Shown here piece by piece: positions 7,242 to 14,468 of a DNA stretch of 27,296 nt. The notes beneath the pieces are model-generated. The model ran no database searches and was not told the DNA's origin. It saw only the letters and a program-made list of their open reading frames with translations. The DNA lies in contig DAHXMQ010000022.1 of NCBI GenBank assembly GCA_027371625.1, positions 1-27,296 of the forward strand, given 5' to 3'. Source of the stretch: Candidatus Methanoperedentaceae archaeon. GTDB lineage: Archaea > Halobacteriota > Methanosarcinia > Methanosarcinales > Methanoperedenaceae. The position numbers were made by a program, and so were the translations under genes. Numbering within the stretch: position 1 is the stretch's first letter; every line of letters begins with the position of its first letter.

Positions 7242-8903
7242 ATGAGATATAAATACATATTTTTAGTGATTGTAATTATAATTTATACAGGTAGAGCGGT
7301 AGCTGATGAGACAGAATGGGTAGATCCTCAAAATAATACGTTAAGACTGGCAGAATCTTTTACAAGAGAGGGTTATTTGATTGAAGCAACAGATTTCTAT
7401 GATGATGGCACGTTATCGAACTGCAATCCATGCGCATTTATTTCTGTATATGATGGCAGTCACAATTTAATAACACAAAACATTACACGAATCAATGACT
7501 GGATAGTCGTAGATGGCAGACTGAATCTTACTATAGTTGACCTTCAGGCAGTAGCAGGGAATATCAGTTCAAATCACGGGCTTAACATAACCGTGGATGA
7601 GTGGGTAAAAATCGAGACAAGAGTAGCAGGCAGACCTGCGCCAAGGGTTGTAATATTTCCATATGAAAAACAGGTTTGGGAGGAAAATGAAAATAGAAAT
7701 GTTATCAATCGGGTTTTTATCGCAGGCGACGAGATACCAATGAATTTTTCAATTATAAATGAAGGCAAAGCGGTGTTAGAAAACGTGACTTTGAAAATTA
7801 ATTCGAGCCTGCCTTTGTTTCCAGGAGAGAAATTGAATTTCGAACCTCCTGATATAAATAATGGAACTGAGTATAAGACCATCACAGTTCGTTTTATAGC
7901 TCCATCCGTAGAGCAGAGTACGTTTTTTACAATCTCGGCAGAAGTAGATGGTAACGATGTGTTTGGGAGAGCCTACACAGCATCCGATTCTACAGACATA
8001 GAGGTTGTTCCTGCAGTTGATAACAGCATAGAGCTAAAAAAATACGTTTCTGAAAAGGTCTATATGGGTGATGCTGCAACTGTTACCCTCAGCATCAAGA
8101 ATAACGGCAGTCAAACAATAGACAATGTCAGTTTGACAGATGCCCTTCCAGAAGGTCTTGAGCCTTTAAATACGAACCTCTCATGGAATTTTACGTTAGG
8201 ACCGTACGAGCAGAAATCAATATCCTATCAGGTTAAACCCCAAGAACCAGGCACTTATATTTTTCCAGCCGCAAGCTCACTCGTCGAGTATCCTGGAGGA
8301 TATGCATATAATGTAAAACCTGCCAGTTTGATCGTAAACGGTCCTTATGTGGTGTTAATCAAATCTGCAGACCCAGATACTCCAATTAAAGGAGAAAAGC
8401 TCAACATCACGGTAACGGCTATTAATACAGGGGATTACACCGCAATTGTCAAACTGAGGGATTCTTCCCAGGCTGCTTATTCCATGGCATCGGAAATTCC
8501 TGATGACAGCGCTTTGAGGACGATGGTGCTTCATCCAGGCGACTCTGCATCTGTTTCTTATGAACTCAACGTAACCTCTTCTGGCAGTTTTGTCATTCCG
8601 CCTGCACGCGCCACAGTGTTCGACCAGTTTCAGTATGAGGATGAGCGATATACACAAAAAGTAACTTCAAACAGTCTTGAAATAAATGTCAGCGAGCCAT
8701 ATGAGCCTGTGAATCCTCCTGTTAATGCAATCACACCAGTAGAGACTGCCATGACACCTATTGAGACCGCTACGCCTGAGGACACCGAGACGCCGGCTGC
8801 CACTGCGACGCCGGTTCCAGCAAAAGAGTCACCAGGATTCGAGGGGTATGCTTTCATTTTGTTCATGGTTCTGTGGGTGATAAGAAAAAGTCATAGAGGA
8901 TAA
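7242..8903 (+). CDS. PGF-CTERM surface protein with CARDB/DUF11-like domains
   Basis: A 553-aa extracellular protein. An ATG at 7179 would add 21 residues, but the signal peptide (MRYKYIFLVIVIIIYTG, cleavage near AVA) begins at 7242, so I chose that start. A short N-terminal domain with a Cys pair (NCNPC) is followed by about three immunoglobulin-like beta-sandwich repeats with phrases such as VTLSIKNNGSQTIDNVSLTD and LNITVTAINTGDY, typical of CARDB and DUF11 modules. A Thr/Pro/Ala linker precedes the sorting signal SPGFEGY, a hydrophobic helix and RKSHRG. Archaeosortase processing would anchor it in the S-layer region. As first gene of the cytochrome cluster, 4 bp before the pentaheme gene, it may act as a scaffold for secreted cytochromes; that is inference. 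Confidence 0.85.
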   Translation: MRYKYIFLVIVIIIYTGRAVADETEWVDPQNNTLRLAESFTREGYLIEATDFYDDGTLSNCNPCAFISVYDGSHNLITQNITRINDWIVVDGRLNLTIVDLQAVAGNISSNHGLNITVDEWVKIETRVAGRPAPRVVIFPYEKQVWEENENRNVINRVFIAGDEIPMNFSIINEGKAVLENVTLKINSSLPLFPGEKLNFEPPDINNGTEYKTITVRFIAPSVEQSTFFTISAEVDGNDVFGRAYTASDSTDIEVVPAVDNSIELKKYVSEKVYMGDAATVTLSIKNNGSQTIDNVSLTDALPEGLEPLNTNLSWNFTLGPYEQKSISYQVKPQEPGTYIFPAASSLVEYPGGYAYNVKPASLIVNGPYVVLIKSADPDTPIKGEKLNITVTAINTGDYTAIVKLRDSSQAAYSMASEIPDDSALRTMVLHPGDSASVSYELNVTSSGSFVIPPARATVFDQFQYEDERYTQKVTSNSLEINVSEPYEPVNPPVNAITPVETAMTPIETATPEDTETPAATATPVPAKESPGFEGYAFILFMVLWVIRKSHRG

Positions 8904-8907
8904 TAAT

Positions 8908-9567
8908 ATGTTAAAGCATAAATTCATAATAGGAATTCTGGTTTTTTCCTTTGCTTTGGCTCTTCTTGCGCTTTCAACACCCGCGATTGCGTTTGAAAGA
9001 CCTCCATTCAAAGATGCTCTTGTAAATCAATGGCATCCCGGCTCATTTTGCATACCCTGCCATTACACGCTCTTAAGCACCAAGGAAGCCAGTGCGATCT
9101 CCGCTAATTGCAGATGTCACAACTACAGATCCAGCGAGGGAGGCTTTAAAATAGACCTCAGCAAGATTCCAGCGCTGCATACCAATGTTGTCTGCATCAA
9201 GTGTCATACAGGCAAAGAGGATGCAAATAATGTTACAGCTTCGGATTTCCACAGGATAATGAACAAAGTGGCATGCACGCAATGCCATACCTTTGCTAAC
9301 GGCACAATTCAAAAACCACAGAAAACAAACTGCTCTGACTGCCACGGCAGTGACCCGCATATGGTACATGGCAAAAAGCTTGAAACCATGTGCGTGATAT
9401 GCCACGGCGATGCTATAGGGAAATACACCTCTACATTTGGAACAACCGCTTCAGGAGCAGTGCCATCATTTCCAGCATTAACCAAATCGCAGGTTGCAGT
9501 AAAAGAGTATCCTACGATAGGACAGTTTATATCGGGAATAATTCAATTTGTATTGCAGATAATTTAG
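8908..9567 (+). CDS. Pentaheme c-type cytochrome
   Basis: A 219-aa exported cytochrome. Residues 1-28 are a signal peptide ending AIA. Five CXXCH haem c motifs lie at 48-52 (CIPCH), 96-100 (CIKCH), 123-127 (CTQCH), 142-146 (CSDCH) and 162-166 (CVICH). A sixth, shortened CRCH at 68-71 has only one residue between the cysteines. The C-terminus (about 197-219) is hydrophobic and could be a membrane anchor or interface helix. It sits 4 bp after the surface-protein gene and just before a lipoprotein gene, in one apparent operon. It probably moves electrons across or along the cell envelope; partners are unknown. Confidence 0.92.
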   Translation: MLKHKFIIGILVFSFALALLALSTPAIAFERPPFKDALVNQWHPGSFCIPCHYTLLSTKEASAISANCRCHNYRSSEGGFKIDLSKIPALHTNVVCIKCHTGKEDANNVTASDFHRIMNKVACTQCHTFANGTIQKPQKTNCSDCHGSDPHMVHGKKLETMCVICHGDAIGKYTSTFGTTASGAVPSFPALTKSQVAVKEYPTIGQFISGIIQFVLQII

Positions 9568-9576
9568 GTGAATTCT

Positions 9577-10002
9577 ATGAAAAAAATGTTAATAGTTTTG
9601 TTAATCCTTTCAGGAATAATAATTTCAGGATGCGTATCAAATCCCTTTAAGCAGGTACCTGTTGTAATGGTGAACATTACCTTTGCTGAGAATGCTCAAG
9701 GTATTGCAGAGGTAAAAAATTATACACTAACACAGGGAACTGTCATTTATCTCAACAGACCAAGGAAAGAGGTGGCAGATTCTTTCCCTGCGATAGGTGC
9801 AAGAACGATAATACCGAAGTACAGCATTATAGGACCGTGGGAAATGGTAACTTACCATGGAAGCGGTACCTACTCTTTTAATATAGGTTTTGATGAGAAA
9901 CATTACCCTGTGACCAATGATACAGTGCATGTTTCTATTATTGTGGTGAATGCGAAAGGACAATGGATAGGCAACCTTGAGAAAATAATAAAATGGAAAT
10001 AA
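9577..10002 (+). CDS. Small envelope lipoprotein of the cytochrome operon
   Basis: A 141-aa protein of unknown family. The signal MKKMLIVLLILSGIIISGC has the lipobox ISGC, so the mature protein should be lipid-anchored outside the cell. The rest is beta-rich (VVMVNITFAENAQG, GSGTYSFNIGF, DTVHVSIIVVN), suggesting one beta-sandwich domain, with no cysteine and no haem motif. An upstream in-frame GTG at 9568 exists, but ATG at 9577 has AGGTGA in front and gives a clean signal sequence. It lies between the pentaheme and tetraheme genes with spacers of 9 bp and 1 bp, so it is probably translated with them and may anchor a cytochrome. Confidence 0.82.
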   Translation: MKKMLIVLLILSGIIISGCVSNPFKQVPVVMVNITFAENAQGIAEVKNYTLTQGTVIYLNRPRKEVADSFPAIGARTIIPKYSIIGPWEMVTYHGSGTYSFNIGFDEKHYPVTNDTVHVSIIVVNAKGQWIGNLEKIIKWK

Positions 10003-10003
10003 C

Positions 10004-10645
10004 ATGGTAAGCAGGGTAATATTACTCGGAATAGCAATAGCAGTAGCAGGACTTATAGCTCTTCCCGAGACCTTGGCATTGTTCTCAGGGCAGCACAATT
10101 TCTATGATGTACTGAGCAACAACGCGTACGCTGGTAACGGAACAGGAAATACAGCTATACCATGCGAAAAATGCCATGCGGACATAGCCGCTGAGCTCCA
10201 GAGTGATGCAAATTCACCTCACAGCAATCAATCATGCCAGACATGCCACATGACGGTTGCGCTTTCGTCCGAGGGCATCAAGAATAGCGAAAACGGAAGT
10301 TTCCATGCTGCAGCAGACCCTGCGTGTCTTGACTGCCACGGCAATAACGCTACAACAGTGGACAATGTAAGTGCCCCTGATGCGATGAATATATTCAATA
10401 ACTCAATACATGAGCCATTCGCAGCAGGAAGCCTGAATTCCTCGCTATTAAAGGATGCGAACGAAGCATGTGTGGCATGCCATACGCATGTGGCGGTGAA
10501 TATCACATGGAAAAAGATTGCCATGATAAACTTCACCGCCCTCGGAGCAACAGATGGAAGCTGGAATGTGACAGATTTCAATTTCACAACCACTATAATA
10601 ACCACATACGGCAACCAGACAGGCGGGATTAACAGTTCGAGTTGA
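10004..10645 (+). CDS. Tetraheme c-type cytochrome, paralogue A
   Basis: A 213-aa exported cytochrome with four CXXCH motifs at 54-58, 78-82, 108-112 and 156-160. The N-terminal hydrophobic segment ends in PETLALFSGQHNFYDV; cleavage after TLA would leave GQH close to the mature N-terminus. Five extra histidines (31, 73, 101, 136, 162) have counterparts in paralogue B (10783-11553) and can supply distal ligands for four bis-His haems with one to spare. The C-terminal third lacks haem motifs and is Thr/Asn-rich with many N-glycosylation sequons. It begins 1 bp after the lipoprotein stop. Its stop overlaps the first operator repeat of the next promoter. An extracellular electron carrier or filament subunit is inferred, not shown. 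Confidence 0.93.
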   Translation: MVSRVILLGIAIAVAGLIALPETLALFSGQHNFYDVLSNNAYAGNGTGNTAIPCEKCHADIAAELQSDANSPHSNQSCQTCHMTVALSSEGIKNSENGSFHAAADPACLDCHGNNATTVDNVSAPDAMNIFNNSIHEPFAAGSLNSSLLKDANEACVACHTHVAVNITWKKIAMINFTALGATDGSWNVTDFNFTTTIITTYGNQTGGINSSS

Positions 10646-10687
10646 AATTTTTTTCAATAAATCTGGTTTATTTGAATTTTATTTCAA
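10642..10687. promoter_or_regulatory. Paired 16-bp inverted-repeat operator, cluster promoter 2
   Basis: TTGAAATTTTTTTCAA (10642-10657) and TTGAATTTTATTTCAA (10672-10687) are perfect in their outer five bases, and their starts are exactly 30 bp apart. They match the pair at 7082-7127 in sequence, spacing and distance to the TATA box. The first copy overlaps the stop codon of the upstream tetraheme gene. Confidence 0.72.
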
Positions 10688-10693
10688 GAAAGC

Positions 10694-10701
10694 TATATTA
10701 A
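10694..10701 (+). promoter_or_regulatory. TATA box before tetraheme paralogue B
   Basis: TATATTAA begins 6 bp after the second operator copy and follows a purine-rich AAGAAAG stretch. The expected start of transcription is near 10724, giving a leader of about 60 nt with GGAG (10772-10775) before ATG 10783. Confidence 0.55.
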
Positions 10702-10782
10702 TACCTAAAACAACCTAATTATACCCAAATTAAGTCCAAATTAAAGACAATTTGAACCAGATTTGTGGATAGGAGAAGAAAT

Positions 10783-11553
10783 ATGACAAATAAATTATTA
10801 CTATTGGGAATAGCAGTGGCTGCTGCAGGAATGGTGGCGCTGCCCCAGACGCTGGCATTGTTCTCAGGACAGCACAACTTCTATGATGTCCTAACCAACA
10901 GCGTGTACAATGGTAAAAATACAGTAATCCCGTGTCAGAAATGCCACGCAGATGTATATGCTGAGTTTAACCAGCCAAGTGATCAAGGGGGCGTAAACGC
11001 GTTAAATGCTGCTCATTTGAGCGTTGAAGGCTGTCAGGGATGCCACATGACAGATGGACCGGCTCCTAATTTCAATGGTGATCCAAATTCATCATACTGG
11101 ACTACCTATCAGAAAACCCAGGCTGCAGCAGGTGGAAACGTGACATTCCATGCCGCAGCAGCGCCAGCATGTCTCGCCTGCCATAGTGGAGACCCAGGAG
11201 ATGAAACCAATGGTGCAAGAAACGCCACGCTCATCTTGACAGGTTCGGAAGAGGTACACAAGCCTTTCGCAAACGGGGCTCTTTCCTCTCCCCTGTTGAA
11301 GGATGCAAACGAAGCATGTGTCGCCTGCCACACGCATGTCGCAGTTAATATCAGTTGGACAAAGGCATATATGCTAACCTTTAGCGCAGCGGAGAATGTG
11401 AACTCTTCAGGATACCACAACTGGACTGTGAGCAGCTTCAATACCTCAGGCACAGTCAATGTAACCACGTACGGCAACCAGACCGGCGCTAATACGAGCG
11501 CGAGTGGGCTAACTGCTAACTGGGCAAATGGACAACCCGTCTCTAACCCGTAA
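10783..11553 (+). CDS. Tetraheme c-type cytochrome, paralogue B
   Basis: A 256-aa exported cytochrome, clearly a paralogue of the gene at 10004. CXXCH motifs lie at 51-55, 84-88, 130-134 and 179-183. It shares the N-terminal run TLALFSGQHNFYDV, the FHAA, VHKPFA and CHTHVAVNI blocks and the C-terminal TTYGNQTG. Non-motif histidines are 31, 78, 123, 159, 185 and 212; the first five match paralogue A. A GTG at 10765 would add six residues, but ATG 10783 has GGAG in front and aligns with the start of paralogue A. Unlike A it has its own promoter and is followed by a terminator-like hairpin, so it can be made separately and perhaps in excess. Confidence 0.94.
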   Translation: MTNKLLLLGIAVAAAGMVALPQTLALFSGQHNFYDVLTNSVYNGKNTVIPCQKCHADVYAEFNQPSDQGGVNALNAAHLSVEGCQGCHMTDGPAPNFNGDPNSSYWTTYQKTQAAAGGNVTFHAAAAPACLACHSGDPGDETNGARNATLILTGSEEVHKPFANGALSSPLLKDANEACVACHTHVAVNISWTKAYMLTFSAAENVNSSGYHNWTVSSFNTSGTVNVTTYGNQTGANTSASGLTANWANGQPVSNP

Positions 11554-11564
11554 ATAGATAAATC

Positions 11565-11603
11565 GATAGGAAAAATACCAGATTTTTCCTATCCCATTTT
11601 TTT
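11565..11603 (+). terminator. Perfect 12-bp hairpin followed by T7
   Basis: GATAGGAAAAAT (11565-11576) and ATTTTTCCTATC (11582-11593) form a perfect stem with a 5-nt loop, followed by CCA and seven T. This is a textbook intrinsic-terminator shape after the tetraheme gene. The T-run ends directly at the ATG (11604) of the signal peptidase gene, so partial read-through would set expression of everything downstream. Confidence 0.7.
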
Positions 11604-12365
11604 ATGTATATACCCTTAAATGAACTCTTATTTTTCGGCTTGCTCTCAGCATTCTTACTGATTGTATATCGAAGAGTCAATTATAACACTGATTTCTTTT
11701 CCCGTTTCAGCGAAGGCTATTCGAATTTCAGCAGGAAAAACCAGATAAACAGTTACATCAAAAAAATAAGCAGGACGCCTGCCGACATCCAGAAAGGAAT
11801 GTTTAAAGAAGGCATAATCCTTACTGCAGTACTCCTCGCAATGTTCCTCATATCCTCAAAGGCTGTTTTCTTCGCGGCTGTTGTCTCAGGCAGCATGTCC
11901 CCAACATTTGACAGGGGCGACCTTGTGCTTATGCAGAACATAGATCGCTCGTACAAAGTTGGGGACATTATAATGTTCACCCGACCCGATACATCAAATC
12001 CCGAATCGCACAGGATAGTATCCATAACCAGCGACGGCATACAGACAGAAGGTGACGCCGTCGGGATACGGGATTACTGGACACTCAAAGATAAGGATAT
12101 AATCGGGAAAGCTATCCTCATGGATGGGAAGCCCATAGTAATCAAAGGATACGGCAGGTTTTTCATAGTGGATTACAAAGACAAAAACCAGGATTTCGGT
12201 CCATTCGGGCAGGATTCCCAGAAATACATCCTGTTCGTCCAGATTGTAAAGCTCTACGGATACGTTATTGCAGTAGGTTCTCTGCTGCTGTATATTGTTC
12301 TTGCTTTCGGGAAAAAGCGCAAAATTCAAAAGGAGGATTACAATAAAGTGGATACATGGAATTGA
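11604..12365 (+). CDS. Archaeal type I signal peptidase (Sec11-like)
   Basis: A 253-aa membrane serine protease that removes Sec signal peptides on the outer face of the membrane. Three hydrophobic segments are visible: about 8-22, 70-92 and 225-245. The catalytic Ser97 lies in SGSMSP. His136 (SHRIV) replaces the bacterial Lys, as in archaeal and eukaryotic ER enzymes. Asp151 in TEGDAVG and the GD at 105-106 complete the family boxes. The protein has an unusual N-terminal helix and basic stretch before the usual anchor. The gene starts immediately after a hairpin and T-run and ends 10 nt inside the octaheme cytochrome gene. Its place among exported cytochromes suggests a dedicated processing enzyme for them, as inference. 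Confidence 0.9.
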   Translation: MYIPLNELLFFGLLSAFLLIVYRRVNYNTDFFSRFSEGYSNFSRKNQINSYIKKISRTPADIQKGMFKEGIILTAVLLAMFLISSKAVFFAAVVSGSMSPTFDRGDLVLMQNIDRSYKVGDIIMFTRPDTSNPESHRIVSITSDGIQTEGDAVGIRDYWTLKDKDIIGKAILMDGKPIVIKGYGRFFIVDYKDKNQDFGPFGQDSQKYILFVQIVKLYGYVIAVGSLLLYIVLAFGKKRKIQKEDYNKVDTWN

Positions 12366-13498
12366 ATCACACATTACTTATAGTTGCTTTACTCGCTATT
12401 TCCATAGCCGCAGCACCCTCTGTGTTCTCGCTCTTCGCGGGGCAGCACGATTTCTATGGTTCGGGAATGTTTACAGAATCATACTGCCTGAAATGCCATT
12501 CGGATATTCTGAAGGAACTGAGTTCCTCGGCGCACCATTCAACCTTCTCATGCAGCAACTGCCACGGCATCCCCGGCACAGACCCGAACCAGACGCACGG
12601 AAACTTATCAGCCCCCGCCTGCCTTGACTGCCACGGCACTGCCCCAGCAACCGTGACCGACCAGAACAACATTACATGGACTGCGCCGACTGCTGCTGTT
12701 TATAATGAAAGCAGCCCGGGCGGTGCAGACGCGCATATTCCCTTTGTTACGCAGGCGAATAACAGCATACTCAAAGGTGTAAACGCTGCATGCATCTCGT
12801 GCCATTCAAGTCTCAGCAACGGCATAAATTTTTCAAGACCCGAATATATCGACTGGAACGTGACAATTTCAAATGGTAATTGGACAATAACGAACCTCAA
12901 TTTTGGACAGAATAAGACTGTATCAGTAACAAAGTCTGGTAACTGGAAATTGCATAATATTACGTCCAGTCCGAGCTGCATAGCCTGCCATGCCGATATA
13001 ATGCAGGCGGTCATGAACGGAGGTCATGCAAACCTGAATCAAAACTATACAGGCTCGCAACATAGCCCTGCAAATTTTGCAGATACGAATGTTTACTGTA
13101 AATCCTGCCACAACCCCCAGACTTATGACAGTGCTACAAATTCTTCACCTTATCCAGCCTATCCGTTCAATTCTCCGATTCACAGCGCCATCGGTATAGA
13201 CTGCTGGAGCTGTCATGGCGAACCGCAGACTTTAGAGGTAAATATCAGCGGCAGTGGTTTTGTGGCAATTCCGAATGATCCGGCGTCGCTTGACGCCAAC
13301 ATGAAGTACATAGTGGATTCGATAAATATTCAGCCTGCCTTTACCCATTCATATTTCTGCATAGCCTGCCATGACGTAACAGGCATAAATTCGCCATTTA
13401 ATGGGAGCGAGACCTCAGTTCACTTTAGAATGTACACAGAACCAAATGTAAATATAACCCTTACACACTCAGATGGAACAACACAAACATACCCGTGA
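12356..13498 (+). CDS. Octaheme c-type cytochrome with an N-terminal tetraheme-like half
   Basis: A 380-aa exported cytochrome with eight CXXCH motifs at 44-48, 66-70, 89-93, 146-150, 208-212, 248-252, 283-287 and 335-339. The N-terminus (SVFSLFAGQHDFYGSG) echoes the LFSGQHNFYD motif of the two tetraheme proteins, and residues about 125-185 (AHIPF, SILKGVNAACISCH, then GNWTITNLNF) align with their HEPFA, SLLKDANEACVACH and GSWNVTDFNF blocks. The first half therefore looks like a tetraheme unit to which four more haem sites were added. The THV histidine after the fourth motif is missing. The start overlaps the signal peptidase gene by 10 nt; AGGAGG lies 19 nt upstream, farther than usual. Probably an extracellular or envelope electron conduit. 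Confidence 0.93.
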   Translation: MELNHTLLIVALLAISIAAAPSVFSLFAGQHDFYGSGMFTESYCLKCHSDILKELSSSAHHSTFSCSNCHGIPGTDPNQTHGNLSAPACLDCHGTAPATVTDQNNITWTAPTAAVYNESSPGGADAHIPFVTQANNSILKGVNAACISCHSSLSNGINFSRPEYIDWNVTISNGNWTITNLNFGQNKTVSVTKSGNWKLHNITSSPSCIACHADIMQAVMNGGHANLNQNYTGSQHSPANFADTNVYCKSCHNPQTYDSATNSSPYPAYPFNSPIHSAIGIDCWSCHGEPQTLEVNISGSGFVAIPNDPASLDANMKYIVDSINIQPAFTHSYFCIACHDVTGINSPFNGSETSVHFRMYTEPNVNITLTHSDGTTQTYP

Positions 13499-13502
13499 TG
13501 AT

Positions 13503-14468
13503 ATGAAAAATCCCTTACTCGACATTGCTGAAGATATATCCGAAAAGCCTTTCCATAGGTTATCGTTTTTTGAAAAGATAGGATTAGCCAGTGCTCTACT
13601 TATCTCGATAGTGATCTTAATTTTTGCTGGTTTTTCATTGTATCTTGACATTTTTATCAAATCCGATTACTTATATTCTTTGATAGATATCCTGGTAGTT
13701 ATCCTATCTCTTGGCGCTGTATATTATCTCTTCAATGCTTTTAAAAGAAAAATTATTACGGATGTATTGATTGATACAGCATTTCAGGAAGGTATTTACG
13801 AGAGATTAAAACCATTAATTGAGAATATTGCACAGGCGCATGTGGATACAAATATTCTTTTAGAGCGGATACAAGGCATGGACCTGAAAGTGCAAAGCAT
13901 TCAGAAGCAGCAGTATTCAAGGGATATAAGCGCACCTGATATTATGAAAGAGCCAGTTGCTGTGGGAACTACAATCAAATTCACAATAAAGGCAATCTTT
14001 TTAGTAACAGTAACAATGGCTGCCTTCATGTTCCTCGTAAATTTCAATATCGGCGGCATAATCGCCTACGGAATCCTTTTAATCTACATAATGTGGTGGG
14101 GCTTCATTACTGATGAGTATAACCTCTGGAAAGAATCCTCCGCATGGGGGGCTGTCTTTCTCCCCATTCTTGTGATTCCTGTGAGCGTCATGCTTTTGAG
14201 CAATCTTTTAAATTACAATGTAATGCTGGCAGCGCTGTATGTGGCTCTTGGGCTGTACGCATTTGCATATTACCTCTGGGCAATATATATATCAACAGGA
14301 AGCCTGCCGCTCATAGCAATAAAGAAGGAGAAACCCATAGAAAGCGAATTTTTTGCATTGCAGCAGAAAGGCTTTTTGAAGGAATTTTTAGGTGTGGTTG
14401 CTTCTCGCTTAGAACAGAAGTTGAAGAAGGAAGGGGAGGAGAAAGGGTATGCATGGAAACATAAATGA
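13503..14468 (+). CDS. Polytopic membrane protein of the cytochrome cluster, unknown family
   Basis: A 321-aa protein I do not recognise. Two membrane helices lie near residues 26-50 and 58-80. They are followed by a soluble segment (about 85-145) predicted to be helical and possibly coiled coil (IYERLKPLIENIAQ, ILLERIQGMDLKVQSIQKQQ), then four to five further helices (about 158-280) and a charged C-terminal tail. There is no cysteine or haem motif. An ATG at 13473 inside the octaheme gene is possible, but 13503 has GTGATGAT just in front and leaves a 4-bp spacer. It overlaps the next gene by ATGA. A role as inner-membrane platform or assembly factor for the cytochromes is speculation from position. 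Confidence 0.75.
   Translation: MKNPLLDIAEDISEKPFHRLSFFEKIGLASALLISIVILIFAGFSLYLDIFIKSDYLYSLIDILVVILSLGAVYYLFNAFKRKIITDVLIDTAFQEGIYERLKPLIENIAQAHVDTNILLERIQGMDLKVQSIQKQQYSRDISAPDIMKEPVAVGTTIKFTIKAIFLVTVTMAAFMFLVNFNIGGIIAYGILLIYIMWWGFITDEYNLWKESSAWGAVFLPILVIPVSVMLLSNLLNYNVMLAALYVALGLYAFAYYLWAIYISTGSLPLIAIKKEKPIESEFFALQQKGFLKEFLGVVASRLEQKLKKEGEEKGYAWKHK

Noticed and set aside
8630..8866. Minus-strand ORF rich in Gly, Val and Ser
   Set aside because: Antisense shadow of the Thr/Pro linker of the PGF-CTERM surface protein.
12295..13111. Several out-of-frame ORFs over the octaheme gene
   Set aside because: The frame with eight CXXCH motifs explains the region; the others are shadows without recognisable features.
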